Shown: piece after piece, positions 17,986 through 28,260 of the stretch
Layout of the letters: each line of letters opens with the position of its first letter
Numbering within the stretch: position 1 is the first letter of the stretch
From: an uncultured Bacteroidales bacterium
GTDB taxonomy: Bacteria; Bacteroidota; Bacteroidia; Bacteroidales; Paludibacteraceae
Length of the DNA stretch: 56,135 nt
Reading direction: 5' to 3'
NCBI GenBank assembly: GCA_903901975.1
Contig: CAIUTB010000102.1
Location: 1-56,135 of the forward strand
Notes under the pieces: model-generated
Seen by the model: only the letters and a program-made list of their open reading frames with translations
Database searches by the model: none
What the model was told of the DNA's origin: nothing
Made by a program: the position numbers and the translations under genes

Positions 17986-20900
17986 TTACTTCAATGTAAA
18001 TATTTCATCAATTATCTTTAAGAAAACAGAAATATCGAGGGGTTTAGTCAGGTATTTTTTGGCACCGGCTTTGAGTAATTTGTCAACCTGATATTGCATA
18101 CCATCAGCACTGATAATAACCACCGGAATATCTTTTGTCTTATCGTTTCCTAAAATTATTTTAAGGACTTCAGCACCGTCCATATCGGGCAAATTCAAAT
18201 CAAGTAAAATCAAATCAGGCTTATATTCGATGGCCAGTTTCAGGGTTTCTTTTCCATAAATACTGGTAATTACATTAATACCCGGCCGTTTTTTGTCAAG
18301 AACTTCTTCTATCAGTTCGATATTCGATACATTGTCCTCAATATATAAAATAATACCACTGTGTTGACTCGAACGTGCTACAATTTCTTTCATTTGCTGT
18401 GATTTATCAAGCGCATCGTGTTGACTTTCGGCCTGTGGCAGTTCTATCCAGAAAGTACTTCCTTTATCAGGAATACTTTCTACACCGTAGGTTCCTCGCA
18501 TAACAGTCATTATTCTTTTTATGATGGCCAATCCCAAACCGGTTCCTTCAATTAAGGTTTTTTCAGATCCGATACGCTCAAATGGAGTGAATAATTTCGG
18601 AATATCTTCGGGTTGAATTCCAATGCCCGTATCCGTTATTGAAATCCGGATAAATGGAATGTCATTGTTCAGACGGGTTTCTGTTTTTATACTTACTGCT
18701 CCGCCGTCTTTGTTGTATTTTATAGCATTATTTAGCAAGTTCAGCATTATTTGTTTGAAATTATGTCTGTCGCAATATACATAAAGATTATTTGCCCTCG
18801 AATCAATAAGATTTAAGCGGACACCTTTTTTGCTAGCCTGAGGGTTCATAACATCCAACATTTCAGCATAAATAGGTTTTAAATGAACAGGCTCAATGGA
18901 GACGGCCAAATTGCCTGCTTCAATGCGCGAGATATCCAGCACATCATTTATCAAATTAAGTAAATATTTTCCGCTGCCAAGGATATGATTGACTCCTCTT
19001 TTCTGACTCACATTCAGTTCACCCATTTGGAGCAACTGAGCAAATCCAAGAATTGAATTCATAGGTGTCCGCAATTCATGACTCATGCGTGATAAGAATT
19101 CACTTTTGGCCAAATTGGCTTTCTCAGCTTCTTCTTTGGCTTGCAAAACTTTAAATTCTGCCTGTTTTCGCAGCGTAATATCCAATGCTATAGCTCCAAT
19201 CAGTGGTTTTTTTCCTTTTTGGGGAATTGCAAATTTCTGTGTTTCGTAATCATGCAATTTTCCATCGAGATTAGCAAAACTTTCTTCGATAATCTGATAT
19301 CCTTTTTCAAGGGTTTTTTTATCATCTGCCAGTATTCTTTCAGCTGTTTCATGATCGAAAGTATCAAATAATGATTTATTTATCCACTCCGAAACACCTA
19401 AACCAGTTTCCATGGCATTGTTGGCATAAATCATTTTACTATCATTGTCTTTTATAAAAACAAGAGCCGGCAAATAGTCCATAAATAACGAGAACCGTTG
19501 CTCACTATCAAGCAGTTCCACTTCAGCTCGTTTACGTTCGGTTATTTCTTCGAAAATATAAAATCGTCCAAAATACTCATCATTTTCGCCCCGAATCTGA
19601 GTACTGAACCTCCTGACGGTGCGATTTTGGGTAAATGGAATTTCATCTTCCACTACAACCCGGTTATTTTCATCCTGTAATGGAGTACAGGATTCAGCAA
19701 ACGCCGGAATATCAGTTAATACAGGCAGACAATAAGGAATAATATCATTGTTTTTCAATTCGCCCCGGTACATTCGGTCAGCCAGTTGTTCAATCTCCCA
19801 AATCTGGCAAAAACGATCGTTGAAATATAAAATATCGTCTGTTCGGTTATCTACAATTAAAAAGCCTAAGGGTGAGGAATTGGCCATTAACTGAAGTAAA
19901 GTTTCATTCCAACGTAAATCTTTTTCTATCCGAAAGCGTTCAACCAGCTCTTTTTCAAGTCTTTGGTTAAGCTCATTGAGTTCAATTGTTCTTAATTCTA
20001 CTTTTTGCTCCAAATTTGAGTTTAACTCCAGTAATTCTTTTTCAATTTGTTTTTGATGCGTTATGTCTTCTTCAACCGAAACATAATGCGTTATTTTACA
20101 GTTCGAATCAAATATCGGCGAAATAAGCGCTCCTGCCCAATACATTTCTCCGTTTTTCTTCTTATTATGAAACTCACCTTTCCATTCGTGTCCCGAACTG
20201 AGCCTATCATACAGGTTTTTATATTCTTCCTCCGATTTTTCGCCCGATTTAAGTATTCTCGGATTTTGACCAATAAGTTCCTCTTTCGTATAACCGGTTA
20301 CTTTCGTAAAAGCAGGATTGACATACTCAATATGGCCGGCTAAATTGGTAATTACGGTCATTACCGGACTTTGCTCCACTGCTTTGTAGATTTTCTGGAA
20401 CTCTTCTTCGTTTCTTTTTCGCTCCGAAATATCAATAACCGTAAATGAAATATATTGATTAACATTTTTTTCATCATAAATAACCTTGGCATTCATTTCT
20501 GCCGGAAAAGTAGAATCATCTTTTCGCAAATAGTAAAGCTCTTCGGCTGTACATTCGCGTTTTGACATTATGAGCGCAATAATTTCTTTAACTCTTGGAT
20601 ATTGTTCTTCGTTATGTACAGCAGTTGGCTCTGTATCCAATAAATCTGAAACTTCCCAACCAAGCATACGGGCATAAGCATTGTTTACATAAAGAAGCGT
20701 TCCGTCAATAGATGTTATTACTACGCCATAATTAGCCTGATCGGCTATGGTGTGGAATTTTGTTATCTCTTTTTCAGCTTCTACCCTGTCAGTTATATCA
20801 GCAGCAACTCCCCTGAAACTAATGGTTTCCCCATGGTCGTTTAAAACCCGAACGCCATTGCTCGATATAATTCTTTCGATACCGTCTTTCCTTACAATTA

Positions 20901-23166
20901 TAGAAATGAAATTAGTGAGATTATCCGTCTTCTGAAAAAATTCTAAAGCACGTTTTTTTATTTGTTCACTCTGTACTTCCGGCAACAGGTCATAAAAATG
21001 CATTTTCCCAATCATTTCTTCGGGGGAATAGCCATAAATATCTTCTGCAATCGGGCTAAGGAATAGATACAAACCGTCAGCATTTATCTCCCACACCACT
21101 TCATTGCTTTGTGCTACTACCTGACTGAAACGTTCTTCACTAATTTCAAGCCTTTTAGATGACTGCATTCGCTCTGTAATATCAAGAACAAAAACAGAAA
21201 TACCTATAATTTGTCCAGTATTGTTTTTTACCGGGTTATAAAAGTTTTCATAATAAGTCCGGTACAAATCAACATCACCATACTCTTCAATCAGATCAAA
21301 ATAATCACCGCTTAAGGTTCTGTCAAAGTTTATTTTAGATTTTAGCCTTTCATTAGGGTTTGTAATCATATCAAGCATATTCATACCTACCTGAATATCA
21401 ATACCCCAAATCTGTTTCATCGTTTGTGCATGATATTTTGAAAAAGCTAAGTAACAGTAATTTGTATCAAGCGAGAAAACGATAATATTTACAGGACTTT
21501 CAAGAATTGAATTTAGTACCTGTAAATCTTTGCGGTATTTATCTTCACTTACTTTTAAAGCATCCTGGGCATTCTTGCGTTCTGTTATATCGCTAAAAAC
21601 ACCAAAAGCGCCTTGATATTTGCCATTTGCATCATATTTTGGCTGAGTACTAACACTTAGATACTTAACATTATCTTTTGGGGTAAGTATCTGTAAATCA
21701 TAATTGTTCGAAAATCCCTTTCGTCGATTTTGAGTTTGCTGATGAATTTTTAGGATTTCAGAGGCTGTTAGAAAATCGAATAAGGACAGTCCAATTAAAT
21801 TATCGGTTTCGAATATCTTTAAAGCTGCCGGATTTACAAAGGTAAATACTTCATTTTCATCCACTAAACCTATTCCCTCAGATTGTGATTCAATCAATGT
21901 TCGATATTTATCTTCACTTGCCATTAAAGCAATCTCGGCTTGTTTTCGTTCTGTATTATCACGTATACTTCCGGTTATCTTAAGCGGATTTCCATCTGCA
22001 TCGATGATAAGGCTGGTTGATATGGCTACCGGTACAATTGAACCATCTTTGTTTAGTAATGACAGTTCATAATCAATTACTTTACCCTGCAACATTAATT
22101 GGGTATAAAATCGGGCACGTGCATCGGAGTCGGCAGACATGTTAACCAAGGATTTACCTATCAATTCTTCGCGGGTATATTGACCACTGGTAAGAGTTTC
22201 GATGGATGGGCTTATATCGAGTAAGATTCCCTCAGGTGATGCTTCATAATAGGCATCCTGAACTGTTTCAAAAATACTCCGATACTTTGCTTCGCTTATT
22301 CTTATTTTATCCTCTGCTATTTTACGATTTGTAATATTGCGGATACTTCCGGTAATCTTGACTGAATTTCCTTCTGTATCTTTGATAAGGCTGGTTGATA
22401 TGGCTACAGGAATAATTGAGCCATCTTTATTTTTGAGTGTCAACTCATAATCGATTACTTTCCCTTTGGAAATTAATTCAGAAAATAAGGCCGCACGGGC
22501 TTCTGAGTTGTCATAAAAATCCAGTAAGGATTTACCAATCAAATCAGCACGGGTATATTGCCCATTGGATAATATTTCGATGGATGGACTTATGTCGAGT
22601 AGAATACCTTCTGCTGATGATTCATAGTAGGCATCCTGAGCAGTTTCGAAAATACGATGGTATTTTTCTTCGCTTTTTTGCAATTTTTCCTCTGCTTGTA
22701 TCCGGTCTGAAATATCGTGAATAATTGAATAGAGGTAAGTTTTATTTTCAAACTTTATGGGACCGGAATATACTTCCACATCCCTGATTTCGTGGGTTGC
22801 CAAACGATGTTTAAAAAAGAAATGTTGACGTTTCTGCTCTATGGCATTTTGCATTTCAGCCTTTATCTCTGAAACCGAAAGCGTATTTATATCCGAAATA
22901 CTCATTTTTTGTATTTCTGCCCTTGTCCAGCCATAAAACTGGCAGGCAGCGGGATTTGCATCAATAATTTTTCCTGTTTCAGGGTCAATCAAAAGCATCG
23001 TTGAATGATTATTCTCGAAGAAAAGCTCATACCTCAATTCACTCTTACCAATACTTTCTTTATCACTAATTCCAACAGCAAGTTTAGAACTTAGCAATTC
23101 ATTCTCATTCTTCAGCAAAATTAATTCCTGAATTAGTTCATTTTTATCTTTATCTTCGAAATTCAT
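17986..23166 (-). CDS. Giant soluble hybrid histidine kinase (about ten PAS, HisKA, HATPase, REC)
   Basis: 1726 residues without membrane segments. PAS/PAC modules occupy about 42-155, 168-285, 294-410, 420-535, 543-668, 678-798, 803-918, 923-1040, 1085-1215 and 1222-1338. PAS2 and PAS3 are near duplicates (both contain GILLDISPSIE and PVAISTSLI). A coiled coil (1042-1085, NLEQKVELRTIELNELNQRL) separates PAS8 and PAS9. The kinase core has H1363 in RMSHELRTPMNSILGF, NLLNNAIKYN, DTGIG and GTGLGLAI. The C-terminal receiver has LYIEDN, LILLDLNLPDMDG and YLTKPLD. The protein should integrate several intracellular signals and pass phosphate through its receiver. It lies 46 bases after the REC-kinase gene at 23213, so they are probably co-transcribed. 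Confidence 0.93.
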   Translation of the reverse strand: MNFEDKDKNELIQELILLKNENELLSSKLAVGISDKESIGKSELRYELFFENNHSTMLLIDPETGKIIDANPAACQFYGWTRAEIQKMSISDINTLSVSEIKAEMQNAIEQKRQHFFFKHRLATHEIRDVEVYSGPIKFENKTYLYSIIHDISDRIQAEEKLQKSEEKYHRIFETAQDAYYESSAEGILLDISPSIEILSNGQYTRADLIGKSLLDFYDNSEARAALFSELISKGKVIDYELTLKNKDGSIIPVAISTSLIKDTEGNSVKITGSIRNITNRKIAEDKIRISEAKYRSIFETVQDAYYEASPEGILLDISPSIETLTSGQYTREELIGKSLVNMSADSDARARFYTQLMLQGKVIDYELSLLNKDGSIVPVAISTSLIIDADGNPLKITGSIRDNTERKQAEIALMASEDKYRTLIESQSEGIGLVDENEVFTFVNPAALKIFETDNLIGLSLFDFLTASEILKIHQQTQNRRKGFSNNYDLQILTPKDNVKYLSVSTQPKYDANGKYQGAFGVFSDITERKNAQDALKVSEDKYRKDLQVLNSILESPVNIIVFSLDTNYCYLAFSKYHAQTMKQIWGIDIQVGMNMLDMITNPNERLKSKINFDRTLSGDYFDLIEEYGDVDLYRTYYENFYNPVKNNTGQIIGISVFVLDITERMQSSKRLEISEERFSQVVAQSNEVVWEINADGLYLFLSPIAEDIYGYSPEEMIGKMHFYDLLPEVQSEQIKKRALEFFQKTDNLTNFISIIVRKDGIERIISSNGVRVLNDHGETISFRGVAADITDRVEAEKEITKFHTIADQANYGVVITSIDGTLLYVNNAYARMLGWEVSDLLDTEPTAVHNEEQYPRVKEIIALIMSKRECTAEELYYLRKDDSTFPAEMNAKVIYDEKNVNQYISFTVIDISERKRNEEEFQKIYKAVEQSPVMTVITNLAGHIEYVNPAFTKVTGYTKEELIGQNPRILKSGEKSEEEYKNLYDRLSSGHEWKGEFHNKKKNGEMYWAGALISPIFDSNCKITHYVSVEEDITHQKQIEKELLELNSNLEQKVELRTIELNELNQRLEKELVERFRIEKDLRWNETLLQLMANSSPLGFLIVDNRTDDILYFNDRFCQIWEIEQLADRMYRGELKNNDIIPYCLPVLTDIPAFAESCTPLQDENNRVVVEDEIPFTQNRTVRRFSTQIRGENDEYFGRFYIFEEITERKRAEVELLDSEQRFSLFMDYLPALVFIKDNDSKMIYANNAMETGLGVSEWINKSLFDTFDHETAERILADDKKTLEKGYQIIEESFANLDGKLHDYETQKFAIPQKGKKPLIGAIALDITLRKQAEFKVLQAKEEAEKANLAKSEFLSRMSHELRTPMNSILGFAQLLQMGELNVSQKRGVNHILGSGKYLLNLINDVLDISRIEAGNLAVSIEPVHLKPIYAEMLDVMNPQASKKGVRLNLIDSRANNLYVYCDRHNFKQIMLNLLNNAIKYNKDGGAVSIKTETRLNNDIPFIRISITDTGIGIQPEDIPKLFTPFERIGSEKTLIEGTGLGLAIIKRIMTVMRGTYGVESIPDKGSTFWIELPQAESQHDALDKSQQMKEIVARSSQHSGIILYIEDNVSNIELIEEVLDKKRPGINVITSIYGKETLKLAIEYKPDLILLDLNLPDMDGAEVLKIILGNDKTKDIPVVIISADGMQYQVDKLLKAGAKKYLTKPLDISVFLKIIDEIFTLK

Positions 23167-23212
23167 ACTTAATACATTAAATTTTTAATTGAATTTAAGA
23201 TGGTTCTCGCGA

Positions 23213-24391
23213 TTAACCCTTAAAACTCAACTTCACTATCGCCCCGGAGGGTTTATTGTTTGTCACTTTAATTTCGCCATGATGCGCATCCATGATTAAT
23301 TTTACTAAAGCCAGATTCAATCCGGTATTTTGATCTACATGTTTATCACCAAAACTGAAAAACCTGAAGATATTTTTCAATGCCAGAGTTGAGAAACCCA
23401 CACCCTGATCAATGATTTCAATGATTGTATTTTTTGAGTCGGAATAGGCATTCATAATTACAGTAGCATTCATGTGCGAGTATTTCACGGCATTATCAAT
23501 CAGGCATTCAAAGCAAATCTGGATTAATCTCAAATCGACCTTAATAAGCGATAAGTCAACATCTTTCTGGATTTCAATCTGAATATTTTTTTTTTCAATT
23601 TTTTCTCTCAATTGTTTTTTTGTCTCATCTAAAAGCATAAAGATAGGTAATACTTCCAGTTGAATTTTGTATACCTGAGTACGTAATTCGGTTATCAGTA
23701 AAGCCCGGTTTGAAAACTTTTCGAGTCGGTCAGCTGATGTCTCGAGGTATTGAAGATATTCAAGCAGCTCGGGCGAATCAATCCGTCTTTTTAGAATATT
23801 AGTAAATCCTTTAATCCCGTTAAGTGGAGTCCGTATTTCATGACTTATCAGGTGTAGAAACTCAAGTTTGGCCTTGTCAAGCACTTCCAGTTCCTGATTT
23901 GCAGATAAAAGTTGATGGTTTACTTTCTCAAGCTCACGGGTACGCTCTTTTACCTTTATTGCTAAGTTTTTATTGTGGTTTTCGAGCAATTGCTGAAGGT
24001 AACGTGTTTCGAGCAAGTTCTTTATGCGAACCAGTACTTCATCTATATCAAAAGGTTTTGAAAGAAAATCCTTCGCTCCGCCCGATAAAGCTCGTTGCCT
24101 GGTTTCATGGCTTAATTCGGCAGTAAGTACGAGTATCGGCAAAAACATTTTCGCCGGAATTAATTTTTTAAGTTGAATCAGCAGATCATAACCACTCAGG
24201 TAAGGCATCATCAAATCAAGCAAGATCAAATCGGGTTGGAATGACTCATACAACTCAGCAACTTCACGCGAGTCGGTTGTTGACTTCAGATTACTGTATC
24301 CTGCATGCTTAAGCAAAGATTCCAATAACTCAATATTGGAAATTGTATCATCAACAATCAGAATGTTGGCATTTTTAAGGCTAGGATTCAT
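23213..24391 (-). CDS. Response regulator-histidine kinase (REC-coiled coil-HisKA-HATPase)
   Basis: 392 residues. The receiver at about 8-125 has ILIVDDTISN, D59 in LILLDLMMPYLSGYD and DFLSKPFD. A coiled-coil linker (KERTRELEKVNHQLLSANQE) leads to HisKA with LISHEIRTPLNGIKGF. The ATPase domain keeps the N box (ECLIDNAVKYS) and G1 (EIIDQGVGF: D-x-G-x-G), but the G2 loop is altered (DQNTGLNLALVK instead of GxGLGL), so activity may be low. It is the second gene of the cluster, 38 bases after the lone receiver at 24430. The receiver is paralogous to its neighbours. Confidence 0.9.
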   Translation of the reverse strand: MNPSLKNANILIVDDTISNIELLESLLKHAGYSNLKSTTDSREVAELYESFQPDLILLDLMMPYLSGYDLLIQLKKLIPAKMFLPILVLTAELSHETRQRALSGGAKDFLSKPFDIDEVLVRIKNLLETRYLQQLLENHNKNLAIKVKERTRELEKVNHQLLSANQELEVLDKAKLEFLHLISHEIRTPLNGIKGFTNILKRRIDSPELLEYLQYLETSADRLEKFSNRALLITELRTQVYKIQLEVLPIFMLLDETKKQLREKIEKKNIQIEIQKDVDLSLIKVDLRLIQICFECLIDNAVKYSHMNATVIMNAYSDSKNTIIEIIDQGVGFSTLALKNIFRFFSFGDKHVDQNTGLNLALVKLIMDAHHGEIKVTNNKPSGAIVKLSFKG

Positions 24392-24429
24392 CGTACTGTA
24401 TTTATTTACTAATCAATGCCATAATTAGT

Positions 24430-24924
24430 TTATCTGTACCATTCATCGCTTATTTTCAGAAAAGTAATCACTTTTTCTTCCAGTGTCAGTTGTTTTTCGG
24501 TCATTAATTGAAAAAGATACTGTGTTTCAAGCAAATTTTTGATTCTTAATCTAACTTCTAACAAATCAAATGGCTTAGATAAAAAATCTTTTGCTCCGGC
24601 GGCTAAAGCTTTAAGCCGTACATCCTGACTTGCATCGGCCGTTAAAACAAGAATAGGCAGATATTTAGTTGGATTTAAAGATTTTTGTTTCTCGACAGTA
24701 AGCAAATCCATCACATCAAAGCCGGAAAGATAAGGCATCATCAAATCAAGTAAAATTAAATCCGGATCAAATGATTTTGTCCTATCTAACACTTCTCGTG
24801 GATTAGTAGTGGTTTCTATATTCAGATAACCATCCATAGCCAAAAGTTCTGTTAATATATCGATATTCGTTTGCAAGTCATCTACAATTAGTATTCTTGC
24901 ATTTTTCAAATCTTTCTGTATCAT
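24430..24924 (-). CDS. Stand-alone receiver protein, possibly a truncated REC-kinase
   Basis: 164 residues. A complete receiver domain (ILIVDDLQTN, D60 in LILLDLMMPYLSGFD, DFLSKPFD) is followed by a short helix beginning KNLLETQYLFQLMTEKQ. The paralogue at 23213 has KNLLETRYLQQLLE at the same place and then continues into a kinase. Here the protein stops after LKISDEWYR. It could be a CheY-like phospho-shuttle or a REC-kinase that lost its catalytic half. It is the first gene of the minus-strand cluster, with a -7-like box at 25001-25008. Confidence 0.85.
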   Translation of the reverse strand: MIQKDLKNARILIVDDLQTNIDILTELLAMDGYLNIETTTNPREVLDRTKSFDPDLILLDLMMPYLSGFDVMDLLTVEKQKSLNPTKYLPILVLTADASQDVRLKALAAGAKDFLSKPFDLLEVRLRIKNLLETQYLFQLMTEKQLTLEEKVITFLKISDEWYR

Positions 24925-25000
24925 TTTTTTTAAGATTAATTGTTGCGTAAAATTTGTAGAAATTTATTTAATAAACATCTTATAAATAGCCAAATAATAA

Positions 25001-25008
25001 CAAAGATA
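25001..25008 (-). promoter_or_regulatory. Candidate -7 box for the two-component cluster
   Basis: On the minus strand TATCTTTG matches TAnnTTTG exactly and gives a leader of about 70 bases for the receiver gene. No TTTG is found at the -33 spacing. Confidence 0.45.
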
Positions 25009-25031
25009 CAATATTCTCCGACATAACATCT

Positions 25032-25080
25032 GTATTATTAATAATTTTAAATTAAATAGATTTAAAATCATTAATAATAC
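25032..25080. repeat. 49-bp near-perfect palindrome
   Basis: Arms 25032-25052 and 25060-25080 are inverted copies over 21 bases with a single mismatch. They begin GTATTATTAAT and are separated by the seven-base loop TAAATAG. The sequence is almost pure A/T, lacks a GC stem or T-run typical of terminators, and lies just upstream of the minus-strand -7 box. Confidence 0.85.
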
Positions 25081-25353
25081 TACATATCATTGATTTACTG
25101 TACTTTATTCTACATATAATAACATTTTTTACCGACATACAAACTAGATTTTTTGCTACATCTTAATGCTCAATTTCTCATTTTAATTAGAAATTATTAA
25201 TTTGATAATTTTCAGTAAAGTGATTCAACTGTTCCAACTCTGTGATTATTCTGATATTTTTTTATTCTATATTTGCAATTTATTAACTATAAACTACCTA
25301 CTCTAAACGATTAACCTGTTTCGGATTTTTTGTGTTTTATCCGAACCTTTTCC

Positions 25354-25385
25354 CTTGCCCACTCGTTTTGTAATTCGTATCTTTG
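25354..25385 (+). promoter_or_regulatory. Candidate uvrA promoter
   Basis: TATCTTTG (25378-25385) is an exact -7 box. CTTG (25354-25357), 20 bases upstream, is one base off the -33 box. The leader would be about 20 bases. Confidence 0.65.
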
Positions 25386-25407
25386 CAAGTTCTAAAATAA
25401 AATCGTT

Positions 25408-28260
25408 TTGACTACAATTCCCGAAATACAACCCGTAGAAGCTTCAGAGTATGTAGAAGTAATTGGCGCACGGGTTCATAATCTCAAAAATATCGATGTT
25501 TCGATCCCACGCGATGCCCTGACTGTGATTACCGGTCTAAGCGGAAGTGGAAAATCATCACTCGCTTTCGACACCATTTTTGCAGAAGGGCAGCGCCGTT
25601 ACATAGAGACTTTCTCGGCTTATGCCCGAAGTTTTCTGGGGAATATGGAACGTCCCGATGTGGATAAAATAACCGGTTTAAGTCCGGTTATCTCCATTGA
25701 GCAAAAAACGACCAACAAAAATCCACGATCCACCGTTGGTACCACCACCGAAATTTATGACTTTCTGCGTTTACTCTTTGCACGAGCCGGCGAGGCATTT
25801 TCGTATGTTACGGGTGAAAAAATGGTGAAATACTCTGAAGATCAGATTGTTGATTTAATTCTGAAAGACTACGAAGGCAAAAAGACTTTCTTGCTTTCGC
25901 CCTTGGTTCGTGGCCGAAAAGGACATTACAAAGAACTTTTTGAGCAAATTCGCAAAAAGGGTTATTTACATGTCCGTATCGACGGTGAAGTGCGCGAAGC
26001 CACACACGGTCTTAAGCTCGACCGCTACAAAAACCACGACATCGAAGTGGTGATTGATAAGTTATCAGTAAGCGAAAAAGACCGCGCCCGCCTGAAACAA
26101 TCGATGCAAAAAGCAATGCAACAGGGCAATGGCATCGTCATGTTGTTGGAAAAAGATAGCGACGAAACCCGTTATTTTAGTAAAATGTTGATGTGCCCTA
26201 CCAGCGGCATTTCGTACGACGAACCTGCACCTCATAACTTTTCGTTCAATTCGCCACACGGCGCTTGTCATAAGTGTAAAGGACTTGGATTTGTCAACCA
26301 GATTGACATGGATAAAATTGTTCCGGATAAAAAGCTAAGTATATACAATGGAGCTATTTCACCACTCGGAAAACACAAGGCAACCACGATTTTTTGGCAG
26401 GTGGAAGCGATATTGGAAAAATACGACTGTAATTTGAAATCTCCGGTTGCCGATATTCCGGAGGAAGCCATGGACGAAATAATGAATGGTACAGAAGAAC
26501 GCTTACACATTAAAAATCAATCGATTGGCACAAATTATTTTCTGAGTTACGATGGCATTCTGAAATACATTGAAATGCAGACTGAAAACGGTGCTTCAGC
26601 AACGGAACAAAAATGGGCTAACCAATTTTCAAAATCAATTGTATGTCCGGAATGTAAAGGGGCTAAACTTCGGAAAGAATCGCTCCATTTCCGTATGCAC
26701 GATAAAAATATTGCAGAGTTATCGGCCATGGATATTGCAGAATTATCGGAATGGCTGAATAAGGTGGAGATTCATTTGTCGGAAAAACAAAAAACAATTG
26801 CCGCTGAAATTCTAAAAGAGATAAGAACACGACTTCAATTCTTATTAGACGTTGGGTTGAATTATTTATCGTTGAACCGTAGTTCACAATCACTTTCGGG
26901 CGGTGAAAGTCAGCGCATACGACTGGCTACACAAATTGGTTCGCAATTGGTAAATGTGCTTTACATTCTAGATGAACCCAGTATCGGATTACATCAGCGG
27001 GATAATCAGCGCCTTATTCGTTCACTAAAACAATTGCGTGATAGCGGAAACTCCGTTATTGTGGTGGAACACGACAAAGATATGATGATGGCTGCCGATT
27101 ATATTATTGACCTGGGACCACACGCCGGTCGCTTGGGTGGTGAAGTTGTTTTTGCCGGAACACCGCAAGAAATGCTTACTGCCAATACGCTTACTTCTGC
27201 TTACCTGAACGGGACAAAACGGATTGAACTTCCGCAAAAAATCAGAGAGGGTAATGGGCTTTTCCTAACACTGAAAGGTGCAACAGGAAACAATCTGAAG
27301 AATATAAATGTCAGCTTCCCGCTCGGAAAAATGATTTGTGTAACGGGAGTTTCAGGCAGTGGTAAGTCAACCTTGATAAACGAAACCCTGCAGCCTATTC
27401 TGAGTCAGGAATTTTACAAATCGTTACAAGATCCTTTGCCATACAAAAGTATAGAAGGACTTGAGAATATAGATAAAGTGGTGGAAGTGGATCAATCGCC
27501 TATTGGTCGCACTCCACGTTCGAACCCTGCTACTTACACCGGTGTTTTTTCAGATATTCGAAATGTTTTCGTAACCCTGCCCGAAGCTAAAATCCGTGGT
27601 TATAAACCGGGACGTTTTTCGTTCAATACGGCTGGTGGTCGCTGTGAAGTGTGTGGTGGAAATGGATATAAAACCATTGAAATGAATTTTCTGCCCGACG
27701 TGTATGTTCCTTGCGAAAGTTGTGACGGTAAGCGTTACAATAAGGAAACACTCGAAGTGCGCTTCAAAGGAAAATCGATTGCCGATGTACTGAATATGAC
27801 TATCGATCAGGCTGTTGACTTTTTCGAAAATCAACCTAATATTCTGAATCGAATCAAAACATTGCAGGATGTCGGACTTGGTTACATCAAACTCGGACAA
27901 TCAAGTACAACCCTTTCGGGCGGCGAAAGTCAACGGGTAAAATTAGCCACCGAATTGTCTAAACGCGACACCGGAAAAACGCTATATATTCTGGATGAAC
28001 CAACCACCGGATTGCATTTTGAAGATATCCGTGTGTTACTCGGCGTGCTCAACCGCCTTGTAAATAAAGGAAATACAGTAATCGTAATCGAACATAATAT
28101 TGATGTAATCAAAGTGGCCGATCATATTATCGATATTGGTCCGGAAGGTGGTGCAGCCGGGGGAAAAGTTATCTGTACCGGAACGCCAAGCGAAATCGCA
28201 CACCATAAAACCAGCGAAACGGGAAAGTTTTTGAAAATGGAGTTGGCCCCTAACCCCTAA
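25408..28260 (+). CDS. uvrA: Excinuclease ABC subunit A
   Basis: 950 residues. UvrA finds bulky DNA lesions in nucleotide excision repair and loads UvrB. It has two ABC modules: Walker [12 protein letters not shown] and [11 protein letters not shown], signature [13 protein letters not shown] and [13 protein letters not shown], each followed by LDEP. Zinc modules are [10 protein letters not shown] with CHKCKGLG, and CEVCGGNGY with CESCDGKRY. The start is a TTG at 25408; an in-frame TAA at 25393-25395 and no ATG or GTG between them force this choice unless the protein begins much further in. The last residues APNP and the stop codon are encoded by a CCCCTAACCCCTAAAGGGG repeat, so the native C-terminus was probably altered slightly. 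Confidence 0.96.
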   Translation: MTTIPEIQPVEASEYVEVIGARVHNLKNIDVSIPRDALTVITGLSGSGKSSLAFDTIFAEGQRRYIETFSAYARSFLGNMERPDVDKITGLSPVISIEQKTTNKNPRSTVGTTTEIYDFLRLLFARAGEAFSYVTGEKMVKYSEDQIVDLILKDYEGKKTFLLSPLVRGRKGHYKELFEQIRKKGYLHVRIDGEVREATHGLKLDRYKNHDIEVVIDKLSVSEKDRARLKQSMQKAMQQGNGIVMLLEKDSDETRYFSKMLMCPTSGISYDEPAPHNFSFNSPHGACHKCKGLGFVNQIDMDKIVPDKKLSIYNGAISPLGKHKATTIFWQVEAILEKYDCNLKSPVADIPEEAMDEIMNGTEERLHIKNQSIGTNYFLSYDGILKYIEMQTENGASATEQKWANQFSKSIVCPECKGAKLRKESLHFRMHDKNIAELSAMDIAELSEWLNKVEIHLSEKQKTIAAEILKEIRTRLQFLLDVGLNYLSLNRSSQSLSGGESQRIRLATQIGSQLVNVLYILDEPSIGLHQRDNQRLIRSLKQLRDSGNSVIVVEHDKDMMMAADYIIDLGPHAGRLGGEVVFAGTPQEMLTANTLTSAYLNGTKRIELPQKIREGNGLFLTLKGATGNNLKNINVSFPLGKMICVTGVSGSGKSTLINETLQPILSQEFYKSLQDPLPYKSIEGLENIDKVVEVDQSPIGRTPRSNPATYTGVFSDIRNVFVTLPEAKIRGYKPGRFSFNTAGGRCEVCGGNGYKTIEMNFLPDVYVPCESCDGKRYNKETLEVRFKGKSIADVLNMTIDQAVDFFENQPNILNRIKTLQDVGLGYIKLGQSSTTLSGGESQRVKLATELSKRDTGKTLYILDEPTTGLHFEDIRVLLGVLNRLVNKGNTVIVIEHNIDVIKVADHIIDIGPEGGAAGGKVICTGTPSEIAHHKTSETGKFLKMELAPNP

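Larger units (their letters stand above)
24925..25407. other. Divergent control region between the two-component cluster and uvrA
   Basis: About 480 very AT-rich bases with no supportable gene. It holds a 21-bp inverted repeat (25032-25080), a minus-strand -7 box for the receiver gene (25001-25008), and plus-strand -7-like boxes at 25268-25275 (TATATTTG) and 25378-25385 (TATCTTTG). The spacing is larger than needed for two promoters. Confidence 0.6.
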
